DNA of 64,000 nt, taken from NCBI GenBank assembly GCA_033220425.1, contig CM065646.1:3169501-3233500 (forward strand), read 5' to 3'. A program made the position numbers and the translations under genes. Shown here piece by piece: positions 22,246 to 32,691 of the stretch (positions are counted from its first letter, which is position 1; each line of letters opens with the position of its first letter). The notes beneath the pieces were generated by a model. The model ran no database searches, had not been told where the DNA came from, and was given only the letters and a program-made list of their open reading frames with translations. The DNA comes from Lepraria neglecta. Taxonomy: Eukaryota > Ascomycota > Lecanoromycetes > Lecanorales > Stereocaulaceae.

Positions 22246-23477
22246 ATGAATAAAGAATTGCTCAACGTATCATGGACCGGACGTGATAGTGATTGTGATG
22301 TCAAGTTTAATGGGAAAGCGGATCTGCCTCTCCAGAGTATGAAACCATTGGGCGATGGCTACTGTGGCTATGTTGAACAAGTACTCTGCCTTCGTACCCA
22401 GCAGGTCATGGCTCATAAATACATTCGGTAGCCATATGATGTCTTTTTATCTGGGGCAAGCTTGAATGGCAGAGCGATATTTCTGGGATGTGCTTTTAGG
22501 CCTTACGCAGAGAACCCAGACCAGATTTCTTGCAGATATTCTTGTAGGATTCCTAGGGCTGACTCTCAATAAAGACCTAGGTACGACAACAGCCTTCAAA
22601 TGTCCATTCTTCGGAAAATTATCCGCACCGAGATACTCGTTCTGAAAGAATTGTATCACCAGCATACAGTGAGGGTTTGCGGCTCCTACGAGCTTCTCGA
22701 TGGGAAAATTGGGATACTCATGACTTCAGTCGCTGACTGTGACTTCCGAAATTGCCTGGATGATCAGAGCGGAACTTATTGCGAGAAATATCGAAAGATC
22801 GAGATACTGTCACAAGGCATGGGCTGTTTAGCGGCAGCTCTCTCGTTTATACACGACAAAGGGGAGTTGCATAACGACATCCATCCAAATACCATTCTTA
22901 TATCTGGAGGAAGGCTTCTCTATGCAGACTTCGGCTTCTCAAGAAACACAAATCCTGCCAAATCTCCGGCTGAGGAATTTTACAGCCCGTATATCTCCTG
23001 TAAATGGAAAGTGCTGCACCTGTCCTTGATGACCTACATGTTAGGTGTGGCATCGGCTAATGAACCAAACAGTACATGGCTCCTGAAGTCTGGAAAGCAG
23101 AATCTTGTGGCAAAGAAGCCGACGTCTTCTCCCTTGGCTATGTGGTACTTGAGATGATGATCATAATCAGAGGTAGCGAGATCATGACCCTGGAGTAGTC
23201 TTTGACCAATCCTACTAGTCTTCCTGCTGCTGGCGACTATCAGACGTACTATGAAAATATTGAGCACATCCTCGCCTGGGCAGAGACTCTGGGACAACCC
23301 GATGTCTCACAAATGTTGAACGAGGACCGTTATAAACGACCTACGGCAAGAAATGTCTGGTACCGTCTCGAGTTCCCCGAGCCGAAAGAATCCCTGTGTG
23401 GTTCGTGCTGTGGTAGAACAAACCCCCAATTCCAAATAATTCAGGATGAAGTCCTGAATGCTACGTCAACAGTCTGA
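22246..23477 (+). CDS. Protein-kinase-like gene with in-frame TAG (likely pseudogene)
   Basis: Exon 1, 22246-22427, encodes a glycine-rich loop (LGDGYCGYVEQV) and the ATP lysine (VMAHKYIR). The intron is 22428-22580. Exon 2 carries the C-helix Glu (IIRTEILVLKEL), a catalytic loop LHNDIHPNTILI (HRD changed to HND, and the loop Lys changed to His) and YADFGFS. A second intron near 23010-23070 then restores YMAPEVWKAES and DVFSLGYVVLEMM. An in-frame TAG at 23198 precedes the C-lobe end (NEDRYKRPTARNVWYRLEFP), so the last ~90 residues are cut off. The acceptor of intron 2 (AACAG) is clear but the donor is weak. The kinase core (Lys, Glu, DFG, APE) is kept. It resembles fungal kinase-like proteins found beside 2EXR genes; the substrate is unknown. 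Confidence 0.65.
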
Positions 23478-23844
23478 AGTGGGTTGCCAGGGCATGAAGA
23501 TCTGTAATTGTGACGAGCGAAAACGGATGACTCGTTGTACGTAAGCAGCATGGAAGCTGTCTCCCGTTCAAAAGTATGCAAGATGTGTCAATAATGCACT
23601 GAATGAAGCGGAATGTGCCAACGGCAAGATGTCCCGCTATGTCACAACATTCAAGTAAGCTTATTCTCTGGAGCCGAAAACTATGATTTTTCCATCTTCA
23701 TGAGACCGTCCTCATTACAACTGGCCACAAGCGTGTTGAAATCAAGGTCGCTTATCTAAGGAGACGGACGAACTCAAGTCAATCCCCTATCTCTCTTCTT
23801 CATAACGGACCTGATCGTCAGGTCAGGCCGAGCCTCATTCGACC
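23478..23844. other. Intergenic
   Basis: The spacer between the kinase-like gene and cluster copy 2 of the 2EXR family holds no coding signal that I can support. Confidence 0.35.
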
Positions 23845-24351
23845 ATGAGACACCTGCTGAAGCTCCCACTGGAGTTACGCGAAAAAGTCTATAAATATGG
23901 TTTAGTCAGAAATATTCTCCAAATTGTCCCAACAGGGAATCATGGCAAGCGAAAGAACACTCCACCAAGGGCTGGCACCTCCGTCAGTGGTTGCGACCAG
24001 ATATAAATGCACAGAGATTCAGACTGCGAGCATTTTTACAAGACATCCTACCACTCCGGCACCGAGCTTCCCTGCCTAAGCCCTCTCCTCGTCAACCGTC
24101 GGATCTACACGGAAGCGTCGGTCATCTTTTACAAATACAAAGCTTTCGATTTCAATTCTGGCCGACCACCTCACGATCTCTACGGCAACAACAATATCAG
24201 AACCAGGATTCAAACGTGTCTTGCTTTTCTCTCTAACCGACCTCAGCATGCCCTACAACATATCTACGAAATTCGACTCTGTGTTGAAGCAATCAATATG
24301 ACCCAGATCAAAAGTCTTAGGAGCAGGAAAAATGGCATAAAGGTTGATTAG
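23845..24351 (+). pseudogene. 2EXR/F-box-like gene, one in-frame stop and truncated (cluster copy 2)
   Basis: The frame begins MRHLLKLPLELREKVYKYGL (LPxElRxxVY signature), meets a TAA near 24004 and continues in the same frame through CLSPLLVNRRIYTEASVIFY and CLAFLSNRPQHALQHIYEIR to a stop at 24351. The C-terminal third present in the sister copies is absent, and the sequence ends in unrelated-looking KSLRSRKNGIKVD. It is not capable of making the full protein without readthrough. Confidence 0.65.
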
Positions 24352-24675
24352 GAGCAAGGGTCTTACTAAAATATAAGTCTCAGGAGCAGGATACAGAGGA
24401 TAAAGGCCTATAAAAGAGAAAACATCGCGCCAAGATACAAGTCTCTGAGCACGATCTTGAAGGAAATGAATTATCTCAAAGTAAAGTTCGTGCCAAAAGA
24501 CGTGTCCTGGGCGTAGTGAATAGGAGGGTTGCGAGGTGATAATCTCCAATTACTCAAATAACGACACATCCCCCAACAAATCGTCCTAGTACGCAACAAA
24601 ACCAGAAAGCACCCCCCCTAGACCAATGTTCTTCCAAACAATACCATTACCTCGAACATCCAATTCCGAGCCACA

Positions 24676-25592
24676 ATGACGGTCTTCTTGGACCTCCCAG
24701 CAGAGATCCTTAATCACATCTACGAATACATGCTAACCCGCGACGAACTCAACATCACCCTCATCAAGCTCGAGATTCCGACTAACAGACACTGCCTCAG
24801 GAAGTGTGGCTACTACTATATCCACCCTCACAAGCACCGTCTCTACTGTCATAACCCTCCAGCGCTCAATAGTCTGCTTGCAAACCATCAGATATACTCA
24901 GAGGCGTCAGCCATATTCTACGCCAAGAACACCTTCGTCTTCGACCGACCTCTTACGGAGAGAATACATCGATCAAGGTCTGTCTCAGTTTTTTACGGAC
25001 TCGACCGACTCATTCTCTGCAACAAATTCGTAGCGTCCACCTCAAGATAGGAGATGCTCCAAGTTTTCGTTTGCCCATTACCCTCCTTCACGAGCATTGG
25101 CACCAAGTCTTAGAGCTACTTGGCAAGTACTCGTCACTTCAGTCCCTCATTCTCCAAATCTATATATGATGCACAGGAGCCGACGAAGACAAAGTTTACT
25201 CGCGATGGCGGCTGCCGTTCAACCAAATCGAAAACCTAAAGAGCCTGTGCATACAAACCACAGACGACCAATGCTACTACCCATTTTTCCTCGATGGCAT
25301 GAAGGCTCATGAAGGGTACGACAAGCGAATTCTGAACCTTTTTAAGGAACTTAGAGGGCAGATGCTCGAAGGTGGTGACGGATTAGGTGAGGAGGGGATA
25401 TCTTCCAAGGTGATTGCTTATGGACACGGCTATGGGCGCATTAGGACGATCATCACAGTGGTTAATGGAAATGATGCGATGCTAGAGAAGTTCTGCAAGC
25501 ATGGGGATGAACTTGAAAAGCGTGAGGAGAAACTTGACAGGTTGATACAGGAGGAACGGCTCAGGATTGAGAAGGGAAGACGCGAAGGGTAG
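24676..25592 (+). pseudogene. 2EXR/F-box-like gene, frameshift plus stop (cluster copy 3)
   Basis: The start MTVFLDLPAEILNHIYEYML carries the N-terminal signature. The core ANHQIYSEASAIFYAKNTFV lies near 24890. The frame then changes near 24985 to SFLRTRPTHSLQQIRSVHLK (the family's FLRxRPxHxLQxI block), has one in-frame TGA near 25168, and continues to IENLKSLCIQTTDDQCYYPF and a long charged C-terminal helix (EKREEKLDRLIQEERLRIEK) ending at 25592. Only two lesions separate it from a ~305-residue protein, making it the best kept plus-strand copy. Confidence 0.65.
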
Positions 25593-25813
25593 GCTGGACA
25601 ATGGAATGGATATTTGTAGCTAGAATAACCGTGACAGAGTCGGAATACCATGCATGATTTCTCAGCAGGGAATATAAAACCCTCTGTCTGCCGGGATTCG
25701 AATTCCAAGTAACTCTCTTTCAATTCTAAGGCAAGTCCGATCTCGTAGATATGGCACTCTCGGCTTCTGTTCCTGCTGGTGGTCCGGCGTCGCAGCTCGA
25801 GAATTGGCCATTG

Positions 25814-26644
25814 TCATAGCTCAAGAGCTACTAAGAAGAATGTGCGAGCATCAACATGGAGCAACTCCTCCTTTGCCGAGATATCTGCCGTTCCAGTCTC
25901 TTCCCCGCCCTTCAACATCTGAGCCCTGAGTTTCTGCAAGGACACAGTCTTCTCAGTATCACAGATGCTGGTAACCTCCACCACCAGCTTTCGTAGCCCA
26001 TTGATCTTGGACAAATAATCATACCAGTAGAATTTTGATCCGTCCGCATCAACGTAATCCGGAAGAAATCTTTCGGGCGTTATGAAGTCTCATTTGACAT
26101 GAAGGACTAAAGTTCCGAAATTCAAGTCATTGCTTATCTTCTCACAGAGCAACCTCCAGCCTAGGAGAGATAATCCTCTCAATAGCAGTTGCAATGAGTC
26201 ATCACCCATCAACAGGTGAAGCTCCTTTATGTGAGGCAGAGTGTACGAGGGCCGATCGCGCAGGAATGCCATGCAATTCCAAACTGAGTCATAGTTTGAC
26301 ATAGTTGTAGGTGTAGTGAAGTCGAATGCATTCTGGCCGTAGAAGATTGTCCAAGCTTCATCGTACATTTGCCGGTTGACTGAGAGGACGGTAAGATTTA
26401 TGTCCATAATTGTGTCGTCTTTGCAATAAGACGCCAGGAACTCTGTGCCGTCAAGCAAGCGCATAATCCGTGTAGATCGCAAGATCTTGGGGCTAGTGAG
26501 CCTGTTTGAGTATGAATCCTGGGCGTTTTTCGAGCCATCTCGTGCCAAAGGCGGGATGGTGACCAGTTTGATGGTTCCTCGAACTAGCTTGCATTCGTAC
26601 ATCTTGTCTCGGATTTCTCGCGGGAGCTTGGTAAAGTCGAACAT
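25814..26644 (-). pseudogene. 2EXR/F-box-like gene split by one TGA (cluster copy 4)
   Basis: The start at 26644 is MFDFTKLPREIRDKMYECKL, followed by TVLSVNRQMYDEAWTIFYGQ and CMAFLRDRPSYTLPHIKELH. A TGA at 26090-26092 interrupts the frame, which then runs on unbroken (DFITPERFLPDYVDADGSKF..) to a stop at 25814. It shares the C-terminal LQKLRAQMLKGGEE block with copy 3 (FKELRGQMLEGGDG). A single nonsense change is therefore the only visible fault, and a shorter protein of ~184 residues could still be made. Confidence 0.65.
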
Positions 26645-27160
26645 GGCGGATGTGAGATATGCGTTGTGAGGTGTGAGGTTGAGGTTCAAGGTGTGGTTTC
26701 GCCTGTTGATCGTGTCGACCGCTGGGCAGGATACCTTAATGCGAAGCTGTTTAGGCTGCACGGAAGCCCTGAACAAAGCCAAGGTACATCGGCTTTCTTG
26801 GTTTTGCTAATATGACATTGGTAAGTTGTCCTTGTTGACTGGCATTGATGGTTCTAGAGGTAGGTTGGTGATATCATTGCAACGCAGGTGGGGTAGTTAC
26901 TATGAGGCAACGAAGTGAAGTCGACCTAGGCATTCGAGTAACATGGCACTTAGATGCGGTGACGCAAATCGTGTGAGGCTCATACTCATCAATTTATGTT
27001 CGCACGAGTCATGAGCAGATGGCTGAGGCTCCCTGATGGTGACTCTTTGAACCACACACACTAACTAGCCAGTCCCTCTGTTCCTAGTGGGAAGAGTTTT
27101 GGCATGCAGAGGAAATTATCCTGTTCATTTGGGCCGTACATACAACGAACAACCATTCTA
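26645..27160. other. Intergenic
   Basis: This spacer lies between two minus-strand 2EXR-like genes and should hold the promoter of copy 4. No coding signal is supported. Confidence 0.35.
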
Positions 27161-27993
27161 CTACTTGTATCCGCAGCCAGAGTTTTCAAGAAAGGACGTT
27201 CTGTCTTCGAACAATTGCTGCTCCTCTGGCTTCTTGAAAACCTCACGTTTCGCCTCTCTGAATAGGTCCAACTGCTCGTTCGGGTCAAGCGCATACTGTT
27301 TAAGTCGAGGTCGCATCATCGCACGTTCAAGCTCTGGGAGATCATCCAAAGATCTATGGCCTTGATGATAGGGAGTGCCGCACAGACAAGCATAATATGA
27401 GTTGTAAGCCCTCCCGTGTCGGTGGGTAAGATAATGGATTCGAACTATACTTTTAGCTTCCTCAAGCCCACTGATCTCACGAATGGCTGCATATCCTGGA
27501 GGCTCATTGCAGGGAGCCGTGAAGTGTAGAGATTTCAGCCTTCGACAGGTCTTGAGGATTCTGAACGCTTCTTTGGCCTCAGCGCCGCGCCAGTTGAAGG
27601 AGATCATCGTTAGGTGTTGACGACGGACGTATCCAATATTCCGCAGGAATCGATAGAGAATTTGGGTGTCCGGGAAATGGAAGCGGTGTTTAGAGTAGAA
27701 GATGTGGAAGGCCTCGGTGTAGATTTGTTTGGACCCAGTAAAATGGAAAGAATCGATGGCTTGACGAAATGACAAAAGACTGGCCAAGAGTTGTCGCTTC
27801 GTAGGTCTACCTCGGTGGTGCCATAATCGCCATCTAGTCTTGAAGATAACTTGGGATCATGGACAGCCGTTGTGTAGATAGCGGGGTCACCTGAAGGGCC
27901 AAGGACCTCATTGTAAATGCGGTCCCTTATCTCGGGCGGAAGTGTCATCAGAGTGGGTTTGGATGGAGGGTCTTCTAAAATGGTGGTTTGCAT
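27161..27993 (-). pseudogene. 2EXR/F-box-like gene, frame change in the middle (cluster copy 5)
   Basis: The start MQTTILEDPPSKPTLMTLPP is followed by EIRDRIYNEVLGPSGD, the N-terminal signature. The downstream frame holds TGSKQIYTEAFHIFYSKHRF, FLRNIGYVRRQHLTMISFNW and a C-terminal half ending FLENSGCGYK at 27161. The two frames overlap at 27610-27787. Either a short intron near 27790-27840 or a frameshift joins them; I could not find a splice pair that restores the conserved core, so a lesion is likelier. If an intron exists this would be the only intact member of the cluster. Confidence 0.6.
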
Positions 27994-28532
27994 GGCTATG
28001 GATCCTTGCCCTACTAAAATGTCACATTTTATAAGAGTTCAGAACAAATTAGACGAATTTCATTACGGTCTACTCACCTATCGTAGGTGATGAAGCTGCC
28101 TGGAGCTAGTATATCAATACATGAATGATTGATATGAGATGAGTCAAAGAAATGTTAGGATCTCGATAGCTGCTTTCAGGTGGTATGATCAGGTACTGAG
28201 CTAAGAAAAAACAGTAAGTGTTAAATTTGAAAATGGGGGTTTTTTTGCTGGCGTGGGAGTTTAATCACCGCGACATAAGATGGAGTCTACAGGGAGGTTG
28301 TCAGTGATACTCTCGTCACAAAATCTACCGTTCTTATGCAGAAGCAGACTGGTCACTTCTTGAGAGGCTTTTGCGGACAAGGAGTTCTAGTGATTTCATG
28401 AGGCTATCCCAAACAATGCAGATGGTGTAGAAGTACTAAAGCTTGACGTGAGGCTTAGCGTGCCAAGGATCGGATCGGCGTTATCGGAGATCAATTTCGA
28501 AGCTTGAACAGCTCTCCGTAAACGACTGTTCA
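27994..28532. other. Intergenic, divergent promoter region
   Basis: The spacer lies between 2EXR copy 5 (minus) and the AAA ATPase gene (plus). Near 28240 there is a short T/G-rich stretch; otherwise no recognisable structure. Confidence 0.4.
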
Positions 28533-31500
28533 ATGCTTTACCACCTTCATAGACTTGACTTGATGCGTACCTCAGCATGGAGAGCACTGCGGGCAGTCTC
28601 TAAGAACTCACATCCTGAAGCTTGTCGCTTCGTTGCCGGTCGCCGACTCCCAAACCCCAAACAATCCTTCCCCATCTCTCCCAATCAGAGACGCGAAGAT
28701 GATCCTGCGGAACCAGCGTGGAATCCTGTCAACGAGCCCCCAATCGAGGTAGCGAGACCGCAAGAAGTGCATCCTGACACAGAGGGGCTGCTCTACAGTC
28801 CAGAGGGTGCACCCGAGACCCCCAGACCTAAAGACAGGAACAATTATGGCTCAGCGGCGCGAAGGGCTGGCAGGAATATTAAGAAGGTGAAGGAGCTACC
28901 ACCAGTCCATATACCGCCATGGTTTTTCGACAGGAATATTATACTGCGGGAAAAGCAGTCTCATCTTCATGGCAGCTTCACACAAGCCGTGAGAAGCTTT
29001 GGTCGCAACGAGTCAAGTCCTAAGGAGCAAGATAGCGCATCAGCTACCTGCATAGAAGGCGCGTCACAACATAAAAGCGAGGAGAGTACAAAGGCTGAGG
29101 ACGCCGCACAAGAGGCTACCGGAAGCCAGGAGACAGAAGCTAGAATTGCAACCCACCAAATCGACGCAATCAACTTGCGAGAAATATTCTCCGCAGTATC
29201 TGCTGGTCTAAAGGTTCCACAATGGCAGCGTGCAGAGATTACAGCCTCTCCAAAACCGCACCTCGTGCTCTTCTGTCCCAAAGACGGTACATCGTATTCC
29301 TTAGAATTACTCGGCCGTCTTCTAGCAACCGACAACGGTACGGACTTTCTACGGCTCAATGCCCAGGATATTGCAGAGATTGGTGGCGACTACCTGGACG
29401 AGCCCTCGGAATTCAGTGCGAACACTGTGAGCTCATTAGGCTACGACGCGCCGTTAGTCGCCGCTGCACGCCATCAACCATCGACTGACGATTACGCTGA
29501 GGAGGATGACTTTGATGATCCAGACGAGGAAGAGATCGAGGACAGTCACACCAGACCCAGGCCTATCCAGCAAGGCCGTGGCCCTAAATTTGGTGGGGCA
29601 ATCCATGTCAGTTCGTTTAGCGGCAGCATCCGGGATGTTTTCAAATCGTTCATGCCGCCAGCAGGAACTCCTCAGCAAGGCAGACCTTTTTTGATGAAAC
29701 CTGCTCAGCAGCCCAAAGACATCACGCCTGAGCTCAAACTGGGTCTTGTAGTAGAGACATTGCTCAATGCTCCAGAAATAAAGAGAGTGACGGAGAGATC
29801 TGTCGAGGAGGAGAAATCATCCTCAGAGACTTCACCAGCGACTGGGGATGGTGCTGTCGAGTCGAGCGAGCCTACAGTTGACGCCAGCAAACCTCCGCCC
29901 CCAGCCGATGCTGAGCGTGGATCCGAGGGCCTAATTGTCCTAATTCAAGATTATCTGCAAATCAATATGACCATAAATGGCGGCAAATTCCTCGATAAGC
30001 TGCATGAGGTCGTGGATATTAGACGAAGGGAAGGTCAGAAGGTTCTCATCATCGGCACTGCCTCTTCCAAGGATCTCATGCCATCCTTCTCTCGGTCTGG
30101 GGTAAATGAAGTGCAGAACGAGTCAAGGGAAGGACCAACAAGGACGATCATAACGCCCGTCAATGAGACATCCTCTGATCAGACCTTTGCCCAAGAGCAC
30201 AAGCGCGAGATTAAGGAGACAAACCTACGGCACATAAGGGACATGCTACGCCGCACGGCTCCGAATGTTGCTCAAGTCGCCCCTGTCGTGGTGGATTGGA
30301 ATTTGGATATAGACTCGAAGTCAGGCTTTTTATCGGGCTTGGATGAATCAGTATGGCCAATGGACCGGGTCAGCAGAGTGGCAACAACGGCTCTCGGGCT
30401 TCTTGAGGATTCGGAAGAGATGACGAGCACACATATTGAGAAGGCATTGGAGCTCATCGAATCTAGCGACACTGCGAAGGTCGACTGGATGACCAAAGAG
30501 AAGGAACATGGAAAGAAACATACAACTCTGGCTGGCTCTGCAGCCGAAGAAGACACCAAAGAGCGAATGCGGAAGCTACGAAAGACGTGCAATGTATATG
30601 AGAAGAAGTTGTTGAATGGTGTCGTGAACCCTGATGACATTCGGACCACCTTCGCGGATGTGCAGGCTCCTCCATCAACTATAGATGCTTTGAAGACGTT
30701 GACTTCGCTATCGCTTGTACGGCCAGATGCCTTCACCTATGGTGTACTTGCCACTGACCGGATCCCGGGCCTTTTACTTTATGGACCGCCAGGGACTGGG
30801 AAGACTCTACTTGCAAGAGCTGTAGCCAAGGAGAGTGGTGCTACAGTGCTTGAAGTTAGCGGCTCGGGTAACAACCCACATTCTAGCTTAGTTGCTGGTG
30901 GCTAATAGATTATAGATGTCTACGATATGTATGTTGGCGAGGGCGAGAAGAATGTCAGAGCCATCTTCACACTAGCCAAGAAGCTTACCCCCTGCATCGT
31001 TTTCATCGACGAAGCAGACGCCATCCTTGGTGCACGCTCTGGCGGCGGCAACCGCACAAGCCATCGCGAACTTATCAATCAGTTTCTCCGGGAATGGGAC
31101 GGCATGACAGAGATGTCTGCCTTCATTATGGTTGCGACCAACAGACCCTTCGACCTCGATGAAGCCTCATTACGGCGATTGCCTCGCCGTTTACTTGTCG
31201 ATCTACCTGTGGAGAAAGACCGAGAAGCTATATTGAAAATACACTTAAAGGAGGAAATACTGGATTCCGAAGTCTCCCTCCCACAGCTCGCATCACAAAC
31301 ACCCTTCTACTCCGGCAGCGATCTCAAGAATCTGTCTGTTGCCGCAGCTCTCGCCTGTGTGCGAGAAGAATTCGACACCGCCGCCTCACATAGCAAAGAC
31401 AACAAAGACGGCGAGAAATACCAGTACCCCGAAAAGCGAACACTACACCAGCGACATTTCACAAAAGCGATGGAAGAAATCAGCGCTAGCATTAGCGAAG

Positions 31501-31649
31501 ATATGGGATCGTTATCAGCGATTCGGAAGTTCGACGAGAAATATGGAGACCGGAGAGGCAGGAGGAAGAAAGGTGGATACGGCTTCAAAACAGGCCCAGA
31601 AAATGAGAAACAGGGGTCCGATTCGGCGAGGGTAAGGAATCAGACATGA
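28533..31649 (+). CDS. Mitochondrial-type AAA ATPase (Msp1/spastin-like AAA core)
   Basis: Exons 28533-30867 and 30916-31649 flank a 48-base intron (GTAACA...TATAG) that joins VSGS to DVYDMYVGEGEKN, giving 1,022 residues. The N-terminus is Arg/Ala/Ser-rich with almost no acidic residues (MRTSAWRALRAVSKNSHPEA), as in mitochondrial presequences; the better start is probably the second Met, 28563. A long, low-complexity acidic middle follows. The AAA module has Walker A GPPGTGKT (~752), Walker B IVFIDEAD (~806), the second region of homology with MVATNRPFDLDEASLRRLPRR (~850) and a Vps4-like C-terminal helical part with a Lys/Arg tail. Its closest known AAA cores are the ATAD1/Msp1-like meiotic clade, which extract or remodel proteins; fungal homologues of this long form are annotated as mitochondrial AAA ATPases. 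No lesions. Confidence 0.88.
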
Positions 31650-31825
31650 CAAACCCTTAAGATCTGTGCATAGATAGCGTATACTCAATCAAGCGGCACC
31701 AAGGCTTGCTCATGGTAGCAATGACCCAAAGGAGTCAGTCCATTCAAAGCACACGGAAGCGTGGAGGTGCGTCTAACCGAGCATTCCTACAGGGAGAGGT
31801 CCGCCCCGAAGCGCCCTAAATCTTA

Positions 31826-32505
31826 GGGGGCGGATACGCATAGACCCCCCCAGGACATAGACCCCCCTAGATCTCAACGAATAAGACCTCGCTGTCGTCT
31901 ATACTACATAGCGACATCAACCTCACTGTCACTATCATATTTGCCGTACTGGGTAGCCCCGCCGGCGTGGTGTTGCTGCCGTAGACTAACCAGCATGCGC
32001 ATGCTTCTCCGCATCTTATTAGCGACAGCAGCACTATACAGAGACTATAAAGGGCCAAGAAGGAGGGCTTATAGAGGGGAGATATAGTATGCTACGTCAC
32101 CATAGCTGCAGACGTGTTAAATAGACGTTTTATTGCGATTCCATGAAAAATAGGATCGCACGAAACACCACGACCTTGTAAACACCAGATACGCTCTAAT
32201 TTTAGCTGTAAATACACTAAAGATCTGAGCGAGCTCGGTGCTATTCAGGTCCTCCGCTTCCGCCGTATTATATTTCCGCTAAAAAGTCGGTGGAGTAGGT
32301 AGAGAGGAAAGCTCGGGCGACGGCGAGGTCTCACGCCATCACTACCAAGCGCTACTATTCCAGAACTCACAGGCTCTCAAAACACTATTAGAACCCGCAG
32401 AGAAATGAATTTGAAGCCTATTAACCAAGGCGTTGTAGAATGGTAACCGTATTAGGGGTCTATGTCCTGGGGGGGGGGGGGGGGGTTCTATGCGTATCCG
32501 CCCCC
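31826..32505 (+). mobile_element. Non-autonomous TIR DNA transposon, copy A
   Basis: The ~680-bp element begins GGGGGCGGATACGCATAGAC and ends with the reverse complement, CTATGCGTATCCGCCCCC. The terminal inverted repeat is about 43 bases and itself contains a doubled CATAGACCCCC motif. The interior has no open frame of note. A near-identical copy lies in inverted orientation at 38698-39351. The right arm of this copy holds a run of 17 G. I cannot define a clean target-site duplication. The superfamily is not assigned; it is not CACTA-like at its ends. Confidence 0.8.
32469..32485. repeat. G17 homopolymer
   Basis: Seventeen consecutive G lie in the right terminal repeat of TIR element A, where the left arm has seven C and the sister copy has four G. 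It is a likely slippage tract and a place where the assembly may be inexact. Confidence 0.9.
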
Positions 32506-32691
32506 ATGAATAAATGTCTTCTCAATGGAACGCCACATGATTTTGCCCGCTTCATAAGTTTCAATGACCTCCACGCATATAGTAGTCGGCCATGTTCTGA
32601 TTCGAGATTTGAGTGCTACCCTCTGCCGTACCTGGCGGGGATACCATCAGGCTATTTGTCCAATCTGAGCGCAGACGTGGTAGTCCAAATG

